Shown: positions 44,984-53,955 of the stretch, in pieces | Position numbering within the stretch: the stretch's first letter is position 1 | How the letters are laid out: every line of letters starts with the position of its first letter | Assembly (NCBI GenBank): GCA_030682475.1 | Contig: JAUXOA010000029.1 | Span: forward strand, 52,562-116,561 | Direction: 5' to 3' | Source: Rhodoferax sp. | GTDB lineage: Bacteria > Pseudomonadota > Gammaproteobacteria > Burkholderiales > Burkholderiaceae_C | DNA: 64,000 nucleotides | The notes under the pieces: model-generated | Databases searched by the model: none | The model's input: the letters and a program-made list of their open reading frames with translations, nothing else | What the model was told of the DNA's origin: nothing | Program-made: the position numbers and the translations under genes

Positions 44984-46213
44984 ATGCCAACGCGCAACGC
45001 ATCCCCCTCACCGTCAACCGTCTCACTTTACGACACCCGTGCGTTTTTTGAGAAAGCGCTGCTGTTCGGCGTGCAAAACGGCATCATCGACCAGCAGAAA
45101 CTGGACGCTATTTACAGCGATGCCCCCAAAGGCATGGTGCAAATTGCGCGTTACTTTGGCACTGAGTTTTTGCGCCCGGAGCTTGAAAAAGCGAAAGACC
45201 GCATGGTCAATCTGGTCAGCCTCTACCTTGAAAGCAGCAGCGGCGGCGACTTGCGGCAAGCCGCCGAAGCGCTGCGCGATCACTCGTTTTTGTCGCGTTC
45301 CAAAGGCGGCTCAGACATGCTTAAGACCTTGATTGCGATGCCACAGAACAGCCACTTCGGCATGAATGAGCACAGCGGATTCACGGACGACCACATCCCA
45401 CAGCTCGCCAAATGGTCACTCAGAAGCCTGCCCGACTACCAGGCTGAATTCGCCAAGCGCAGTCAGGTGGCGCAAGTGATCGACGCCGCCATTTGGCTGG
45501 CTGACGCCTTGGGCATGGACGCCGCCACCCTGGAAGAGGCGGGCAAGGATGCCGAAGCCGTCATCCGCACAGCGCTGTTGATCTTCGTCACCCAGCGCAC
45601 CAAGATGCCCGATTGGGTCACGTTTGAAAAGATGGTGGCCGCGCTACGCAAAAAGTACGGCACGGCCCAAGCCAGCCTCTCAATCACCCTCCCGAAAAAC
45701 TTGCCCGATCACTTCACAACCGTGGTCGAGGCCGTGCGACAGTCTGTCATAGCTGATTTGTCGAAAATATTTAACACCACCCTGCCCGCCAGAAAACTGT
45801 TTGACCAGACACCTGCGTTCATGGGCCGCTATTTCTGGGTTGAGGACGGCTTGAGCGAAGTGGACCACCATGACCGCTCGGCATCCCTGGCCTGGAACAA
45901 AGCCACCGGGGGTCACAGCGATGACAGCTCGCTGCTCACCCTCTTTTTGTGTGTGGCTGCCGATGCTGCACCCAAAACGATGCTGACCGAAAAAGGCGCA
46001 GCCACATTGATTCGCAAGATCCGAAAAACCGGCCTCAACGCAGACTTGACCAGGCAATACATCCAAAACCAGGCCCCCGAGCCGCACCAGCTCGACTACA
46101 CCCGGATCTGGATGGACTTTATTGACGAGGCGCAGCACACGCTTTTAAGCGACTTTGATTACACGCTAAAAGACGCTTTAACCCTGCTGCGGCGGGAGTG
46201 CAATGTAAGTTAA
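44984..46213 (+). CDS. Hypothetical protein, third companion of the J-domain gene
   Basis: The 409-residue soluble protein is not recognised. It appears all-alpha, with segments such as [40 protein letters not shown] and [20 protein letters not shown]. No catalytic motif stands out. I take the ATG at 44,984; the frame is open upstream but overlaps the preceding gene. Its 3' end overlaps the convergent scoB by 4 bases. It is probably the last gene of the J-domain unit. Confidence 0.75.
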   Translation: MPTRNASPSPSTVSLYDTRAFFEKALLFGVQNGIIDQQKLDAIYSDAPKGMVQIARYFGTEFLRPELEKAKDRMVNLVSLYLESSSGGDLRQAAEALRDHSFLSRSKGGSDMLKTLIAMPQNSHFGMNEHSGFTDDHIPQLAKWSLRSLPDYQAEFAKRSQVAQVIDAAIWLADALGMDAATLEEAGKDAEAVIRTALLIFVTQRTKMPDWVTFEKMVAALRKKYGTAQASLSITLPKNLPDHFTTVVEAVRQSVIADLSKIFNTTLPARKLFDQTPAFMGRYFWVEDGLSEVDHHDRSASLAWNKATGGHSDDSSLLTLFLCVAADAAPKTMLTEKGAATLIRKIRKTGLNADLTRQYIQNQAPEPHQLDYTRIWMDFIDEAQHTLLSDFDYTLKDALTLLRRECNVS

Positions 46214-46848
46214 TGCAGCGGCACGCCAGTCTTGGCTTGCAACGCCTCAATCGTTACGCCCGGCGCTATCTCCACCACTTTGAGGCCCTGGGGCGTCACG
46301 TCCAGCACGGCCAAATCGGTGATGATGCGGTTCACCACTCCCACACCCGTCAGAGGCAGCGTGCAACTGGGCAGTATCTTCAAGTCGATGCTGCCATCCT
46401 TCTTCTTTGCCACGTGCTCCATCAACACCACCACGCTCTTGACGCCGCCCACCAGGTCCATCGCGCCGCCCATGCCCTTGACCATCTTGCCGGGGATCAT
46501 CCAGTTGGCCAGATCGCCCTTTTCGCTCACCTGCATGGCGCCCAGAATGCTCAGGTTGATCTTGCCGCCACGAATCATGGCAAAGCTGTCGTGGCTGCCG
46601 AAGATGCTGGAGCCGGGAATGGTCGTCACGGTCTGCTTGCCGGCATTGATCAGGTCGGCATCGACCTCGTCTTCGGTCGGGAACGGGCCAATGCCCAACA
46701 TGCCGTTTTCGCTTTGCAGCCAGACCTCGATGTCCGGGTTGACAAAGTTCGCCACCAGGGTCGGCAAACCAATCCCGAGATTGACGTAAAAGCCGTCCTG
46801 CAATTCTTTTGCAGCAATGGCTGCCATTTGCTCGTGTGTCCAGGCCAT
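46210..46848 (-). CDS. scoB: 3-oxoacid CoA-transferase, subunit B
   Basis: The 212-residue subunit has the catalytic Glu in [14 protein letters not shown], preceded by [16 protein letters not shown], and [20 protein letters not shown] near the middle. With subunit A it moves CoA from succinyl-CoA to acetoacetate or 3-oxoadipate. The two are separated by 2 bases. Which 3-oxoacid is preferred cannot be told; acetoacetate is the conservative guess, and linkage to benzoate-derived carbon use would fit. Confidence 0.9.
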   Translation of the reverse strand: MAWTHEQMAAIAAKELQDGFYVNLGIGLPTLVANFVNPDIEVWLQSENGMLGIGPFPTEDEVDADLINAGKQTVTTIPGSSIFGSHDSFAMIRGGKINLSILGAMQVSEKGDLANWMIPGKMVKGMGGAMDLVGGVKSVVVLMEHVAKKKDGSIDLKILPSCTLPLTGVGVVNRIITDLAVLDVTPQGLKVVEIAPGVTIEALQAKTGVPLH

Positions 46849-46850
46849 GA

Positions 46851-47558
46851 TCAGACTCCTGCTTTCTCGGTGATGGTTCTTTTCTCAATCCGTTTTTCAG
46901 GATTGGCATTGAGCACAATCCGGTGCACGTAAATGCCGGGCAAGTGCACTGCATCGGGATCGAAAGTGCCAGTTTCGACGATTTCCTCCACCTCGACCAC
47001 CGTGATCTTGCCCGCCATCGCCACAGCCGGGTTGAAGTTGCGCGCGGTACGTCTGAAAATCAGGTTGCCACTTTTGTCAGCCTTCCAGGCTTTGACCAGC
47101 GACACCTCGGGCAGCAGTGCGTGCTCCATGACGTAAACGTGGCCATCGAACTCGCGGGTTTCCTTGCCTTCGGCTACCAGCGTGCCCACGCCCGTGCGGG
47201 TGTAAAACGCCGGAATACCAGCCCCGCCAGCCCGCAGTTTTTCAGCCAATGTGCCTTGGGGTGTGAACTCAAGCTGCAACTCACCAGCGAGATATTGCCT
47301 CTCGAACTCCTTGTTCTCCCCGACGTAGCTGGAGATCATTTTCTTGATCTGGCGCGTTTCCAGCAGCTTGCCCAGGCCGAAACCATCGACGCCTGCGTTG
47401 TTGGAGATAACCGTCAGGTCGCGCGCGCCGCTGTCGCACAGGGCATCAATCAAGGCCTCGGGAATGCCGCACAGGCCAAAGCCCCCCACGGCCATGAGCT
47501 GACCGTCCCTGACAATGCCTTCCAGCGCCTTGGCCGCGCTTGGGTAAATCTTGTTCAC
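46851..47558 (-). CDS. scoA: 3-oxoacid CoA-transferase, subunit A
   Basis: The 235-residue subunit starts [20 protein letters not shown] and has the glycine-rich [19 protein letters not shown] segment that binds CoA, then [19 protein letters not shown] and [16 protein letters not shown]. These are standard for SCOT/AtoD-type alpha subunits. It is first of the two-gene operon scoA-scoB on the minus strand. A composite GGGACAGA repeat lies upstream. Confidence 0.9.
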   Translation of the reverse strand: MNKIYPSAAKALEGIVRDGQLMAVGGFGLCGIPEALIDALCDSGARDLTVISNNAGVDGFGLGKLLETRQIKKMISSYVGENKEFERQYLAGELQLEFTPQGTLAEKLRAGGAGIPAFYTRTGVGTLVAEGKETREFDGHVYVMEHALLPEVSLVKAWKADKSGNLIFRRTARNFNPAVAMAGKITVVEVEEIVETGTFDPDAVHLPGIYVHRIVLNANPEKRIEKRTITEKAGV

Positions 47559-47575
47559 TTATCGAATTCCTTTAT

Positions 47576-47712
47576 AAACCTTTGTGGGACAGACCGCAGT
47601 TACAAACGGAATGATTTGCGGGACAGACCGCAGCTACGCGCAGCGAGCCAGCTCTGTCCCCAGCCATTCGTCGGATGTTGGCTGTTCGCCAGCTCTGTCC
47701 TCAACTGATTAT
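47576..47712 (+). repeat. GGGACAGA intergenic repeat, copy 8 (composite)
   Basis: Two left arms (GTGGGACAGACCGCAGTTAC and GCGGGACAGACCGCAGCTAC) and two right arms (CCAGCTCTGTCCCCAGCC, CCAGCTCTGTCCTCAACTGA) occupy the gap between the scoA start and the GDT1-family stop. Its middle (CATTCGTCGGATGTTGG) matches the same segment of copy 1, so those two share a longer composite form. Confidence 0.9.
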
Positions 47713-47756
47713 CGCTAAATCCGACTTCCATTCATCGCGGTACCGCCATTCTGCTG

Positions 47757-48332
47757 CTACTGAAACAGCTTTTCGACTTGGAGCAGCGTCAGCAATCCCA
47801 TCAACGCAAAAATGCCAGCTGCGATGGAATGGACCAGTTTCATGGGAATTTTGGTGGCGAACTTGTTGCCAATAAAAACAGCAGGCACATCCGCCACCAG
47901 CATGCCCAGTGTCGTGCCGATAACGACCATCAGCGGAGCGCCATAGTGGGCCGCCAGGGCAATCGTTGCGATCTGGGTCTTGTCGCCCATTTCCGCAAGA
48001 AAGAAGGTGATGAAGGTAGCGCCGAAGACACCGAGGTGTTTCGCAATCTGGGTTTCTTCTTCCTCGATCTTGTCGGGGATCATGGTCCAGATCGCCATGC
48101 CGATAAATGACAAGCCCAGTGCCCAGCGCATGATCTCGGGACTCACGACCGAAGTAATCCAGGCGCCCAATGCGCCCGCCAAGCCGTGATTGAGCAAGGT
48201 GGCGTACAGGATACCGGCAATGATAGGGAGCGGCTTTTTGAAACGCGCCGCAAGGATGAACGCGAGCAATTGGGTTTTGTCGCCGATTTCCGCGAGGGCG
48301 ACAACACCAGTTGAGATGAAAAGAGCTTCCAC
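47757..48332 (-). CDS. GDT1/TMEM165 (UPF0016) family cation exporter
   Basis: The 191-residue membrane protein has the two signature repeats of the family, ALAEIGDKTQLLAFILAARF and FLAEMGDKTQIATIALAAHY, each with E-x-G-D-K-T, and six predicted helices. Bacterial members export manganese (MntX, MneA types) or exchange Ca/Mn. I use the GTG at 48,332; upstream codons run through a hairpin. The leader holds a terminator-like hairpin, so expression may be controlled by attenuation. Confidence 0.85.
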   Translation of the reverse strand: MEALFISTGVVALAEIGDKTQLLAFILAARFKKPLPIIAGILYATLLNHGLAGALGAWITSVVSPEIMRWALGLSFIGMAIWTMIPDKIEEEETQIAKHLGVFGATFITFFLAEMGDKTQIATIALAAHYGAPLMVVIGTTLGMLVADVPAVFIGNKFATKIPMKLVHSIAAGIFALMGLLTLLQVEKLFQ

Positions 48333-48351
48333 AATGGGTTCCTGGGTTGGA

Positions 48352-48415
48352 TAAAAACAAAGACCACGCATCTTCCCGGCCAATCCGAAGCTTGTGCGGT
48401 CAAAGGTTAATCTTG
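48352..48415 (-). promoter_or_regulatory. Terminator-like hairpin in the leader of the GDT1-family gene
   Basis: On the minus strand GACCGCAC and GCGTGGTC form a stem around an A/G-rich loop containing GGATTGGCCGGGAAG, followed by TTTGTTTTT. It ends about 20 bases before the GTG start. A terminator in the 5' leader is the hallmark of riboswitch attenuation. Mn exporters are often behind yybP-ykoY riboswitches, but I could not recognise that aptamer's conserved loops here. Confidence 0.45.
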
Positions 48416-48459
48416 CTCACGATTATTCGGCGGGGGCCATGGCAGATTTGTTAAAGAAA

Positions 48460-48879
48460 TCAGATGACAATCTCCCGCATCCAGTCGGGCATGGTTTTGG
48501 CCTTCCGGTTCGGGAAGTCGACCCAGATGGTGGTCGCACCGCCGGCCGCGTAGATCACGTCCGGCTCACTGATGATCTCCATCGTGCCCCAGCTCTCGAA
48601 GGTGGTACGGCCGGGATCGCTGACGTACATCTTTATCAGCACCTCACCCGGGTATTCCAACTGTTTGTAGAAGTTGCAAAACGCGTTGACGATCACCGGC
48701 CCCTCACCTTGGGGGTCGGGCACGCACCCGATCGAATACATCCAGTCAATGCGACAAGTCTCCAGATACCGGAAATAGGTGGTGTTGTTGACATGGCTCA
48801 TGGCGTCCATGTCACCCCAGCGAATCGGGATGCGCATCTGGTACACCAGTTTTTTCTTCTCGGGAATCTCGATCTTCAT
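48460..48879 (-). CDS. Acyl-CoA thioesterase, 4HBT-type hot-dog fold
   Basis: The 139-residue protein has the signature IRWGDMDAMSHVNNTTYFRY, with Asp and His-Asn placed as in 4-hydroxybenzoyl-CoA-thioesterase-type hot-dog enzymes, then YLETCRIDWMYSIG. It probably hydrolyses an acyl-CoA ester; substrate is unknown. The ATG at 48,879 is preceded by AAGGAAAAGAC. A longer open frame upstream overlaps the EamA gene region and is not used. Confidence 0.85.
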   Translation of the reverse strand: MKIEIPEKKKLVYQMRIPIRWGDMDAMSHVNNTTYFRYLETCRIDWMYSIGCVPDPQGEGPVIVNAFCNFYKQLEYPGEVLIKMYVSDPGRTTFESWGTMEIISEPDVIYAAGGATTIWVDFPNRKAKTMPDWMREIVI

Positions 48880-48997
48880 AGTCTTTTCCTTGACAAAACG
48901 GGCTGTCCACTTAAGGCCCGCGGACTGTCGGCCAGCATCCTGGCGCCGACCCAGCGCCGCACCTGGCCCCGGTAGTTGTTGCGCATCGTCCACGGCA

Positions 48998-49900
48998 TCA
49001 CTGGTGCGCCCGGATTGAAGCCAGAATGCCCAGCGTAAACAACACAGCAGCCAGCAACTGGAGCGCACCAGGCCATGCCCGATCCCAGGCAAACGAGTAC
49101 AACAGGGCGAACAAGGTCTCGCTGACAATCAACTGGCCACATAAACTGGCGCTCAGGCGCTGGCTCGCGATGTTCCACAAAATAGTGGCCAGCCACGCCG
49201 ACCCCACACCAGTTGCTATACAAACAACAACTGAAAACCCAATGTTCTCGTTGGCAAGAAGCGCCCTTGACTCCGAACCCGCGACCAGCCAGAGTAGCAC
49301 CGCACCGACGCCGGTGGCAATCCCAAGCCAGTTGGCCCATTCGGTGGCATTGACTTGCGGGTGGCGCTTGAGCCAGGCCGCATTGAGAATGGCAAATGCC
49401 GTCCAGCACAGCATCGCAGCCAAAGCAAAGGCCACCCCCTGCCAGTAGTTGCCATCAGATGGCACTGGCGCCGCCTGGTCGGCGGCGGGTGTGGCGTTCA
49501 TCATGAGAAGCAGGCCCGCTGCCGTCAGCACCAGCCCAGGCAGCAGAGCGGTCCATTTCAGGCCCAGTGGCTTGCCCAACAACATGACCCAGATCGGAAT
49601 GGTGCCGATGATGAGGGTGGGCAGCTCGGTGCCCGCGCGCTGTATCGCCAGTACCAGCAGCAGGTAGTAACCGGTAAAGCCCAGCACGCTCAGGCCCAGC
49701 GCGGCCAGCGCCTGGCGGGCCGAGGGCAGCTTGTGTGAGCGCCAGGTGATGAGCATCACCAACGCGGCCACCGCACCGTAGCTCACAAAGCGTCCGGCCG
49801 CCAGGTCCACTGAGGACAAGCCCACGGTCATGCGCGGCGCCACAAACACCAGCCCCCACAGCGCCCCTGCGGCCAGGCCAGCCAGGATTCCGGTCAGCAT
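48998..49900 (-). CDS. EamA/DMT-family permease
   Basis: The 300-residue protein has about ten membrane helices in two EamA repeats (GILAGLAAGALWGLVFVAPR at the start; WQGVAFALAAMLCWTAFAIL in the middle). Family members export amino acids or other metabolites. The substrate is not evident. It is intact, unlike the EamA gene at 36.4-39.5 kb. It precedes the thioesterase on the same strand and diverges from the ETF-QO gene. Confidence 0.87.
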   Translation of the reverse strand: MLTGILAGLAAGALWGLVFVAPRMTVGLSSVDLAAGRFVSYGAVAALVMLITWRSHKLPSARQALAALGLSVLGFTGYYLLLVLAIQRAGTELPTLIIGTIPIWVMLLGKPLGLKWTALLPGLVLTAAGLLLMMNATPAADQAAPVPSDGNYWQGVAFALAAMLCWTAFAILNAAWLKRHPQVNATEWANWLGIATGVGAVLLWLVAGSESRALLANENIGFSVVVCIATGVGSAWLATILWNIASQRLSASLCGQLIVSETLFALLYSFAWDRAWPGALQLLAAVLFTLGILASIRAHQ

Positions 49901-50112
49901 CCCGGATCAGACCGCAAAACCATCGCCTGCTGAAATGCCCGAAAGATCAATGCTGTAAGCCATTTTGCGAGTCTCCAAAAAACAGAAAGAGCGACCGTCT
50001 GATTGTGCCGATTCACCGAATAAAATAAGTTGCACGATCGACCGCCTTGGTCATGGCCTGCATACCAGCCACCACCCCATTATCAAGCGACACACCTGAA
50101 ACGAGACACACC

Positions 50113-51807
50113 ATGACAAACCAGGAAATTCTGGCCCGGTTCGGCCCCCGTGAAGCAATGGCGTATGACGTCGTCGTCGTCGGTGGCGGCCCGGCTGGCC
50201 TGGCCACCGCCATTCGCCTCAAACAACTGGCCACGGAGAAAGGACGGGAGCTCTCGGTGGTGGTTTTGGAGAAAGGCTCCGAGCCCGGCGCCCATATTCT
50301 CTCGGGCGCCGTCATGGACCCGATCGCCCTGACGGAACTCTTTCCCGACTGGAAGGCCATGGGTGCGCCGCTGAACCAACCCGTGACGGATGACGCCATG
50401 ATTTTTCTCAGTGAGAAATCAGGCTTTCGCACGCCCAACTTCTTGCTGCCCGCGTGCAGCCAGAACCACGGCAATTACATCGTCAGTCTGGGAGCTGTAA
50501 CGCGCTGGATGGCGCAGCAGGCCGAAAATCTGGGTGTGGAAATTTTCCCGGGCTTCGCCGCCGCTGAGGTGCTCTACAACGCCAGTGGCGCGGTCACCGG
50601 CGTGGCCACCGGCAACCTGGGCGTGGGCAAGGACGGCGAACCCGGCGAGAACTTCCAGATCGGCATGGAGCTGTTGGCTAAGTACACGATTTTTGCCGAG
50701 GGTGCGCGCGGTCACCTCGGCAAGCAGCTCATTGCCAGGTACAAACTCGACGACGGCTGTGACCCCCAAACCTATGGCATCGGCATCAAGGAGTTGTGGG
50801 AGATCGACCCGGCCCGCCATCAGCCTGGTTTTGTCATGCACACGGCCGGCTGGCCGATGGACAACGCCACCTATGGCGGCTCCTTCCTGTACCACATGGA
50901 AGACAACAAAATCGCCATGGGCTTCATCACCGGGCTTGACTACACCAACCCTTATCTGAGCCCGTTTGAAGAGTTCCAGCGCTGGAAAACGCACCCCAAC
51001 ATCCGCTATTACCTGGAAGGCCAGGACAAAGGCCTCAAACCCGCCAAGCGCCTGGCCTACGGCGCCCGCGCCATCACCGCCGGTGGCCTGATGTCGCTGC
51101 CCAAAACCGTATTCCCCGGTGGCGCACTGGTAGGCTGCGAAGCCGGCTATCTGAACGTGAGTCGCATCAAGGGCAGCCACGCCGCCATCAAGTCCGGCAT
51201 GTTGGCGGCCGACGCCGCTTTTGAGGCCGTCACGGGTGGTCGCCAGCATGACGAACTAAGCGCCTACCCCGAGGCGTTCGAGAAAAGCTGGCTCTACACC
51301 GAGCTCAATAAATCACGCAACTTCAAGGCCTGGTTCAAGCGCGGCCTGACGGTGGGCACCCTGATGAACGGCATCGAGCAGTTTGCCCTCAAAGGCAACT
51401 TTCCCTGGACGTTGCGGCGCGACAAACCGGACCACGCCTATCTCAAGACGGCCGCCGAATGCACGCCCATCGTCTACCCGAAGCCGGACGGCAAGCTCAC
51501 CTTTGACCGCTTGAGCAGCGTGTTCATCAGCAACACCAATCACGAAGAGCAGCAACCGGCGCATTTGACTTTGAGAGACGCCGCCGTCCCGGTGGCGATC
51601 AACCTGGCGAAGTATGCCGGCCCCGAGGCCCGCTATTGCCCGGCCGGGGTCTATGAGTTCGTCAAGAACGCAGACAACAGCGACCGCCTGCAGATCAACG
51701 CACAGAACTGTGTGCACTGCAAAACCTGCGACATCAAGGACCCAACCCAGAACATCGTCTGGGTTACGCCCGAAGGCGGTGGTGGACCGAACTACGCGGG
51801 GATGTAA
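50113..51807 (+). CDS. Electron transfer flavoprotein-ubiquinone oxidoreductase
   Basis: The 564-residue protein starts with an FAD-binding segment (YDVVVVGGGPAGLATAIRLK) and a membrane-associating middle. It ends with a [4Fe-4S] ferredoxin-like domain carrying CPAGVYEF and NCVHCKTCDIKDP. It passes electrons from ETF to ubiquinone at the inner membrane. etfAB and an acyl-CoA dehydrogenase lie about 9-12 kb away in this window. The ATG at 50,113 gives the usual family length. The glycine riboswitch follows. Confidence 0.95.
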   Translation: MTNQEILARFGPREAMAYDVVVVGGGPAGLATAIRLKQLATEKGRELSVVVLEKGSEPGAHILSGAVMDPIALTELFPDWKAMGAPLNQPVTDDAMIFLSEKSGFRTPNFLLPACSQNHGNYIVSLGAVTRWMAQQAENLGVEIFPGFAAAEVLYNASGAVTGVATGNLGVGKDGEPGENFQIGMELLAKYTIFAEGARGHLGKQLIARYKLDDGCDPQTYGIGIKELWEIDPARHQPGFVMHTAGWPMDNATYGGSFLYHMEDNKIAMGFITGLDYTNPYLSPFEEFQRWKTHPNIRYYLEGQDKGLKPAKRLAYGARAITAGGLMSLPKTVFPGGALVGCEAGYLNVSRIKGSHAAIKSGMLAADAAFEAVTGGRQHDELSAYPEAFEKSWLYTELNKSRNFKAWFKRGLTVGTLMNGIEQFALKGNFPWTLRRDKPDHAYLKTAAECTPIVYPKPDGKLTFDRLSSVFISNTNHEEQQPAHLTLRDAAVPVAINLAKYAGPEARYCPAGVYEFVKNADNSDRLQINAQNCVHCKTCDIKDPTQNIVWVTPEGGGGPNYAGM

Positions 51808-51832
51808 GTTCCGCCAGCGGGTAGAATCCCCC

Positions 51833-52083
51833 CGTCAGGAGAGAGTCTCCTCCTTGAGGAGGCCGCCGAAGGCGCAGGACCGCTGATTGCAGCGGTTTGA
51901 ACGCTCAGGCAAAAGGACTGACAGACGTTTACGGGTCGCAATACCCTTGAGCGTTTCCCCACTGGAGAGAGGTCACGCCGGAATTAAATCCGGATTTGAC
52001 CCACCGAAGGAGCAAACCGCAGTCTGCGAGCCGCCAAGGCCCGTGCAGACCCGGTGAATCTCTCAGGTAAAGCGGACAGCGGG
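51833..52083 (+). promoter_or_regulatory. Tandem glycine riboswitch
   Basis: Two glycine aptamers are present. The first (51,833-51,926) has GCCGCCGAAGGCGCAGGA and CGCTCAGGCAAAAGGACTGA. The second (51,959-52,083) has CCACCGAAGGAGCAAACCG and TCTCAGGTAAAGCGGACAG. A 32-base linker joins them. The pair lies 75 bases upstream of gcvT. Glycine binding normally turns on gcv expression so that excess glycine is cleaved. Confidence 0.97.
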
Positions 52084-52158
52084 GGCAGCCCATGGCTTTG
52101 ACATCAGTTGAGGCCATGGAATTTGACTTGCCCCTTTTTCTCTCGCTGGAGTTCGCTG

Positions 52159-53328
52159 ATGGCTAGCACGCCCGATAACCTTTTGACAACACCGCTCAAC
52201 GACTTGCATCTGTCGCTGGGCGCCCGCATGGTGCCGTTTGCCGGCTATTCGATGCCGGTGCAGTACCCGGCTGGCTTGATGGCCGAGCACCACCACACTC
52301 GCAGCTTTGCGGGCCTGTTTGACGTTTCGCACATGGGCCAGTTGCGCCTGGTCGGGCCGGACGCTGGTGCCGCCCTGGAGAGCCTGATGCCGGTGGACGT
52401 GATCGACCTGCCGGTGGGAAAGCAGCGCTACGGTCTGCTGCTCAATGACGAGGGCGGCATCATCGACGACCTGATGTTCGTGAACCGCGACTATGCGAAT
52501 GGCGGCGATATTTTTGTGATCGTCAATGGCGCCTGTAAAGTGGGCGATATCGCGCACATCCAGGCCAAAATCGGCACGCGCTGCCAGGTCATTCCGATGC
52601 CCGAGCTGGCCTTGCTGGCGCTGCAAGGTCCGCAGGCTGTGACCGCCCTACAGCGTCTGTGCCCCAGCATCGAAAAGTTGGTTTTCATGACCGGCGGCAA
52701 ATTCAACATGGCCTGCGACAGCGCGGGAGCCCAGCAACTGATTCAGTGTTTTGTCACCCGCAGCGGCTACACCGGCGAAGACGGTTTCGAGATTTCGGTG
52801 CACACGACGCAAGCCGAAGCACTGGCGAAGGCCCTGCTGGCGCAGCCCGAAGTCAAACCGGTGGGCCTGGGTGCGCGCAACTCACTGCGGCTTGAAGCTG
52901 GGCTGTGCCTGTATGGCAACGACATCGACACCAGCACCACGCCGGTCGAAGCAGGTCTGAACTGGGCTATGCAAAAAGTGCGGCGGGCCGACGGTGCGCG
53001 CGCCGGTGGCTTTCCGGGTGCGACAAGAATAGGGGCGCAACTCGCAGGTGGCACGGGAACCCCAACCAGAAAGCGGGTTGGACTGGTGGCGCTGGAGCGG
53101 ATTCCGGTGCGCGATCACACCGAGTTGCAAGACCTGGCGGGCCAGCGCATTGGCGAAGTCACCAGCGGCCTGCTGGGCCCGACCATCGACCGGCCGGTGG
53201 CCATGGGCTACGTGACGCCCGGGTTCGCGGCGCTGGGCACCAAAATCAATGCCCTGGTGCGCGGCAAACTGGTGCCCATGGAAGTGGTGACCATGCCATT
53301 TGTGCCGACCCGCTACTACCGAGGATAG
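52159..53328 (+). CDS. gcvT: Glycine cleavage system T protein (aminomethyltransferase)
   Basis: The 389-residue folate-dependent enzyme has [36 protein letters not shown], the [13 protein letters not shown] segment and a C-terminal barrel with [20 protein letters not shown]. It takes the aminomethyl group from lipoyl-GcvH to tetrahydrofolate. I start at the ATG at 52,159, about 75 bases after the riboswitch; an upstream in-frame codon overlaps the switch. It is first of gcvT-gcvH-gcvP. Confidence 0.96.
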   Translation: MASTPDNLLTTPLNDLHLSLGARMVPFAGYSMPVQYPAGLMAEHHHTRSFAGLFDVSHMGQLRLVGPDAGAALESLMPVDVIDLPVGKQRYGLLLNDEGGIIDDLMFVNRDYANGGDIFVIVNGACKVGDIAHIQAKIGTRCQVIPMPELALLALQGPQAVTALQRLCPSIEKLVFMTGGKFNMACDSAGAQQLIQCFVTRSGYTGEDGFEISVHTTQAEALAKALLAQPEVKPVGLGARNSLRLEAGLCLYGNDIDTSTTPVEAGLNWAMQKVRRADGARAGGFPGATRIGAQLAGGTGTPTRKRVGLVALERIPVRDHTELQDLAGQRIGEVTSGLLGPTIDRPVAMGYVTPGFAALGTKINALVRGKLVPMEVVTMPFVPTRYYRG

Positions 53329-53330
53329 AA

Positions 53331-53409
53331 CCCGTTCGGGCTGAGCCTGTCGAAGCCCTCCCCAACCCACTGTTTCGCTTGCCCTTCGACAGGCTCAGGG
53401 CGAACGGTT
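53331..53409. repeat. CTGAGCCTGTCGAAG-family repeat between gcvT and gcvH
   Basis: CGTTCGGGCTGAGCCTGTCG and CGACAGGCTCAGGGCGAACG form inverted arms around about 35 bases. It fills most of the gcvT-gcvH gap and is transcribed in the operon. Related copies are at 19,306 and inside gcvP. Confidence 0.92.
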
Positions 53410-53429
53410 TAAAGATTTTAGGAGATGCT

Positions 53430-53822
53430 ATGACAATCAAATACACCCCCGACCACGAATGGCTCAAGCTTGACGGCGACGCCGCCGCGACCGTTGGCTC
53501 CGTCATTACAGTGGGCATCACCCACCACGCGCAAGACGCCCTGGGCGACATTGTGTTTGTGGACCTGCCCGCAGTGGGTACAAACTATGCCGCCAAAGAC
53601 ATCGCCGGCGTGGTCGAATCGGTCAAGGCCGCCGCCGACGTCTACATGCCGGTCACCGGCGAAGTAACCGAGGTGAACGAAGCCCTGCGCGCCGACCCGT
53701 CGCTGGCCAACACCGACCCACTGGGCGCGGGCTGGTTCTTCAAACTCAAACTCACCGACCGGTCGGAGCTGGATGCCCTGATGGACGAAACCAGTTACAC
53801 CAGTTTCTCGGCCAAGGCTTAA
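53430..53822 (+). CDS. gcvH: Glycine cleavage system H protein
   Basis: The 130-residue lipoyl carrier has the lipoylated Lys in [20 protein letters not shown], preceded by [13 protein letters not shown] and [19 protein letters not shown]. It shuttles the aminomethyl group between GcvP and GcvT. TTTTAGGAGATGCT lies before the ATG. Repeat elements lie on both sides. Confidence 0.97.
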   Translation: MTIKYTPDHEWLKLDGDAAATVGSVITVGITHHAQDALGDIVFVDLPAVGTNYAAKDIAGVVESVKAAADVYMPVTGEVTEVNEALRADPSLANTDPLGAGWFFKLKLTDRSELDALMDETSYTSFSAKA

Positions 53823-53835
53823 GACGCGGTCAAGC

Positions 53836-53924
53836 ATTGAATCGGGGTCAGATCCCAATTCAGGAAGTTAGTTTTCCGGAGCGGCGAAATGCAATACGAA
53901 ATTGGGCTCTGACCCCGATTCAAT
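53836..53924. repeat. Imperfect inverted repeat (AATTGGGGTCAGA family), copy 2
   Basis: ATTGAATCGGGGTCAGATCC and CTCTGACCCCGATTCAAT are inverted arms, joined by about 45 bases. Same family as the copy at 29,783. It lies between gcvH and gcvP, 30 bases before the gcvP start, so the operon carries repeats in both gaps. Confidence 0.85.
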
Positions 53925-53955
53925 GCGTCGTATCCGGAGTGAAAGAAATTGAACC

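Noticed and set aside
48333..48459. Definite yybP-ykoY manganese riboswitch
   Set aside because: Only a terminator-like hairpin is visible; I could not place the conserved aptamer loops, so I kept it as a possible attenuator.
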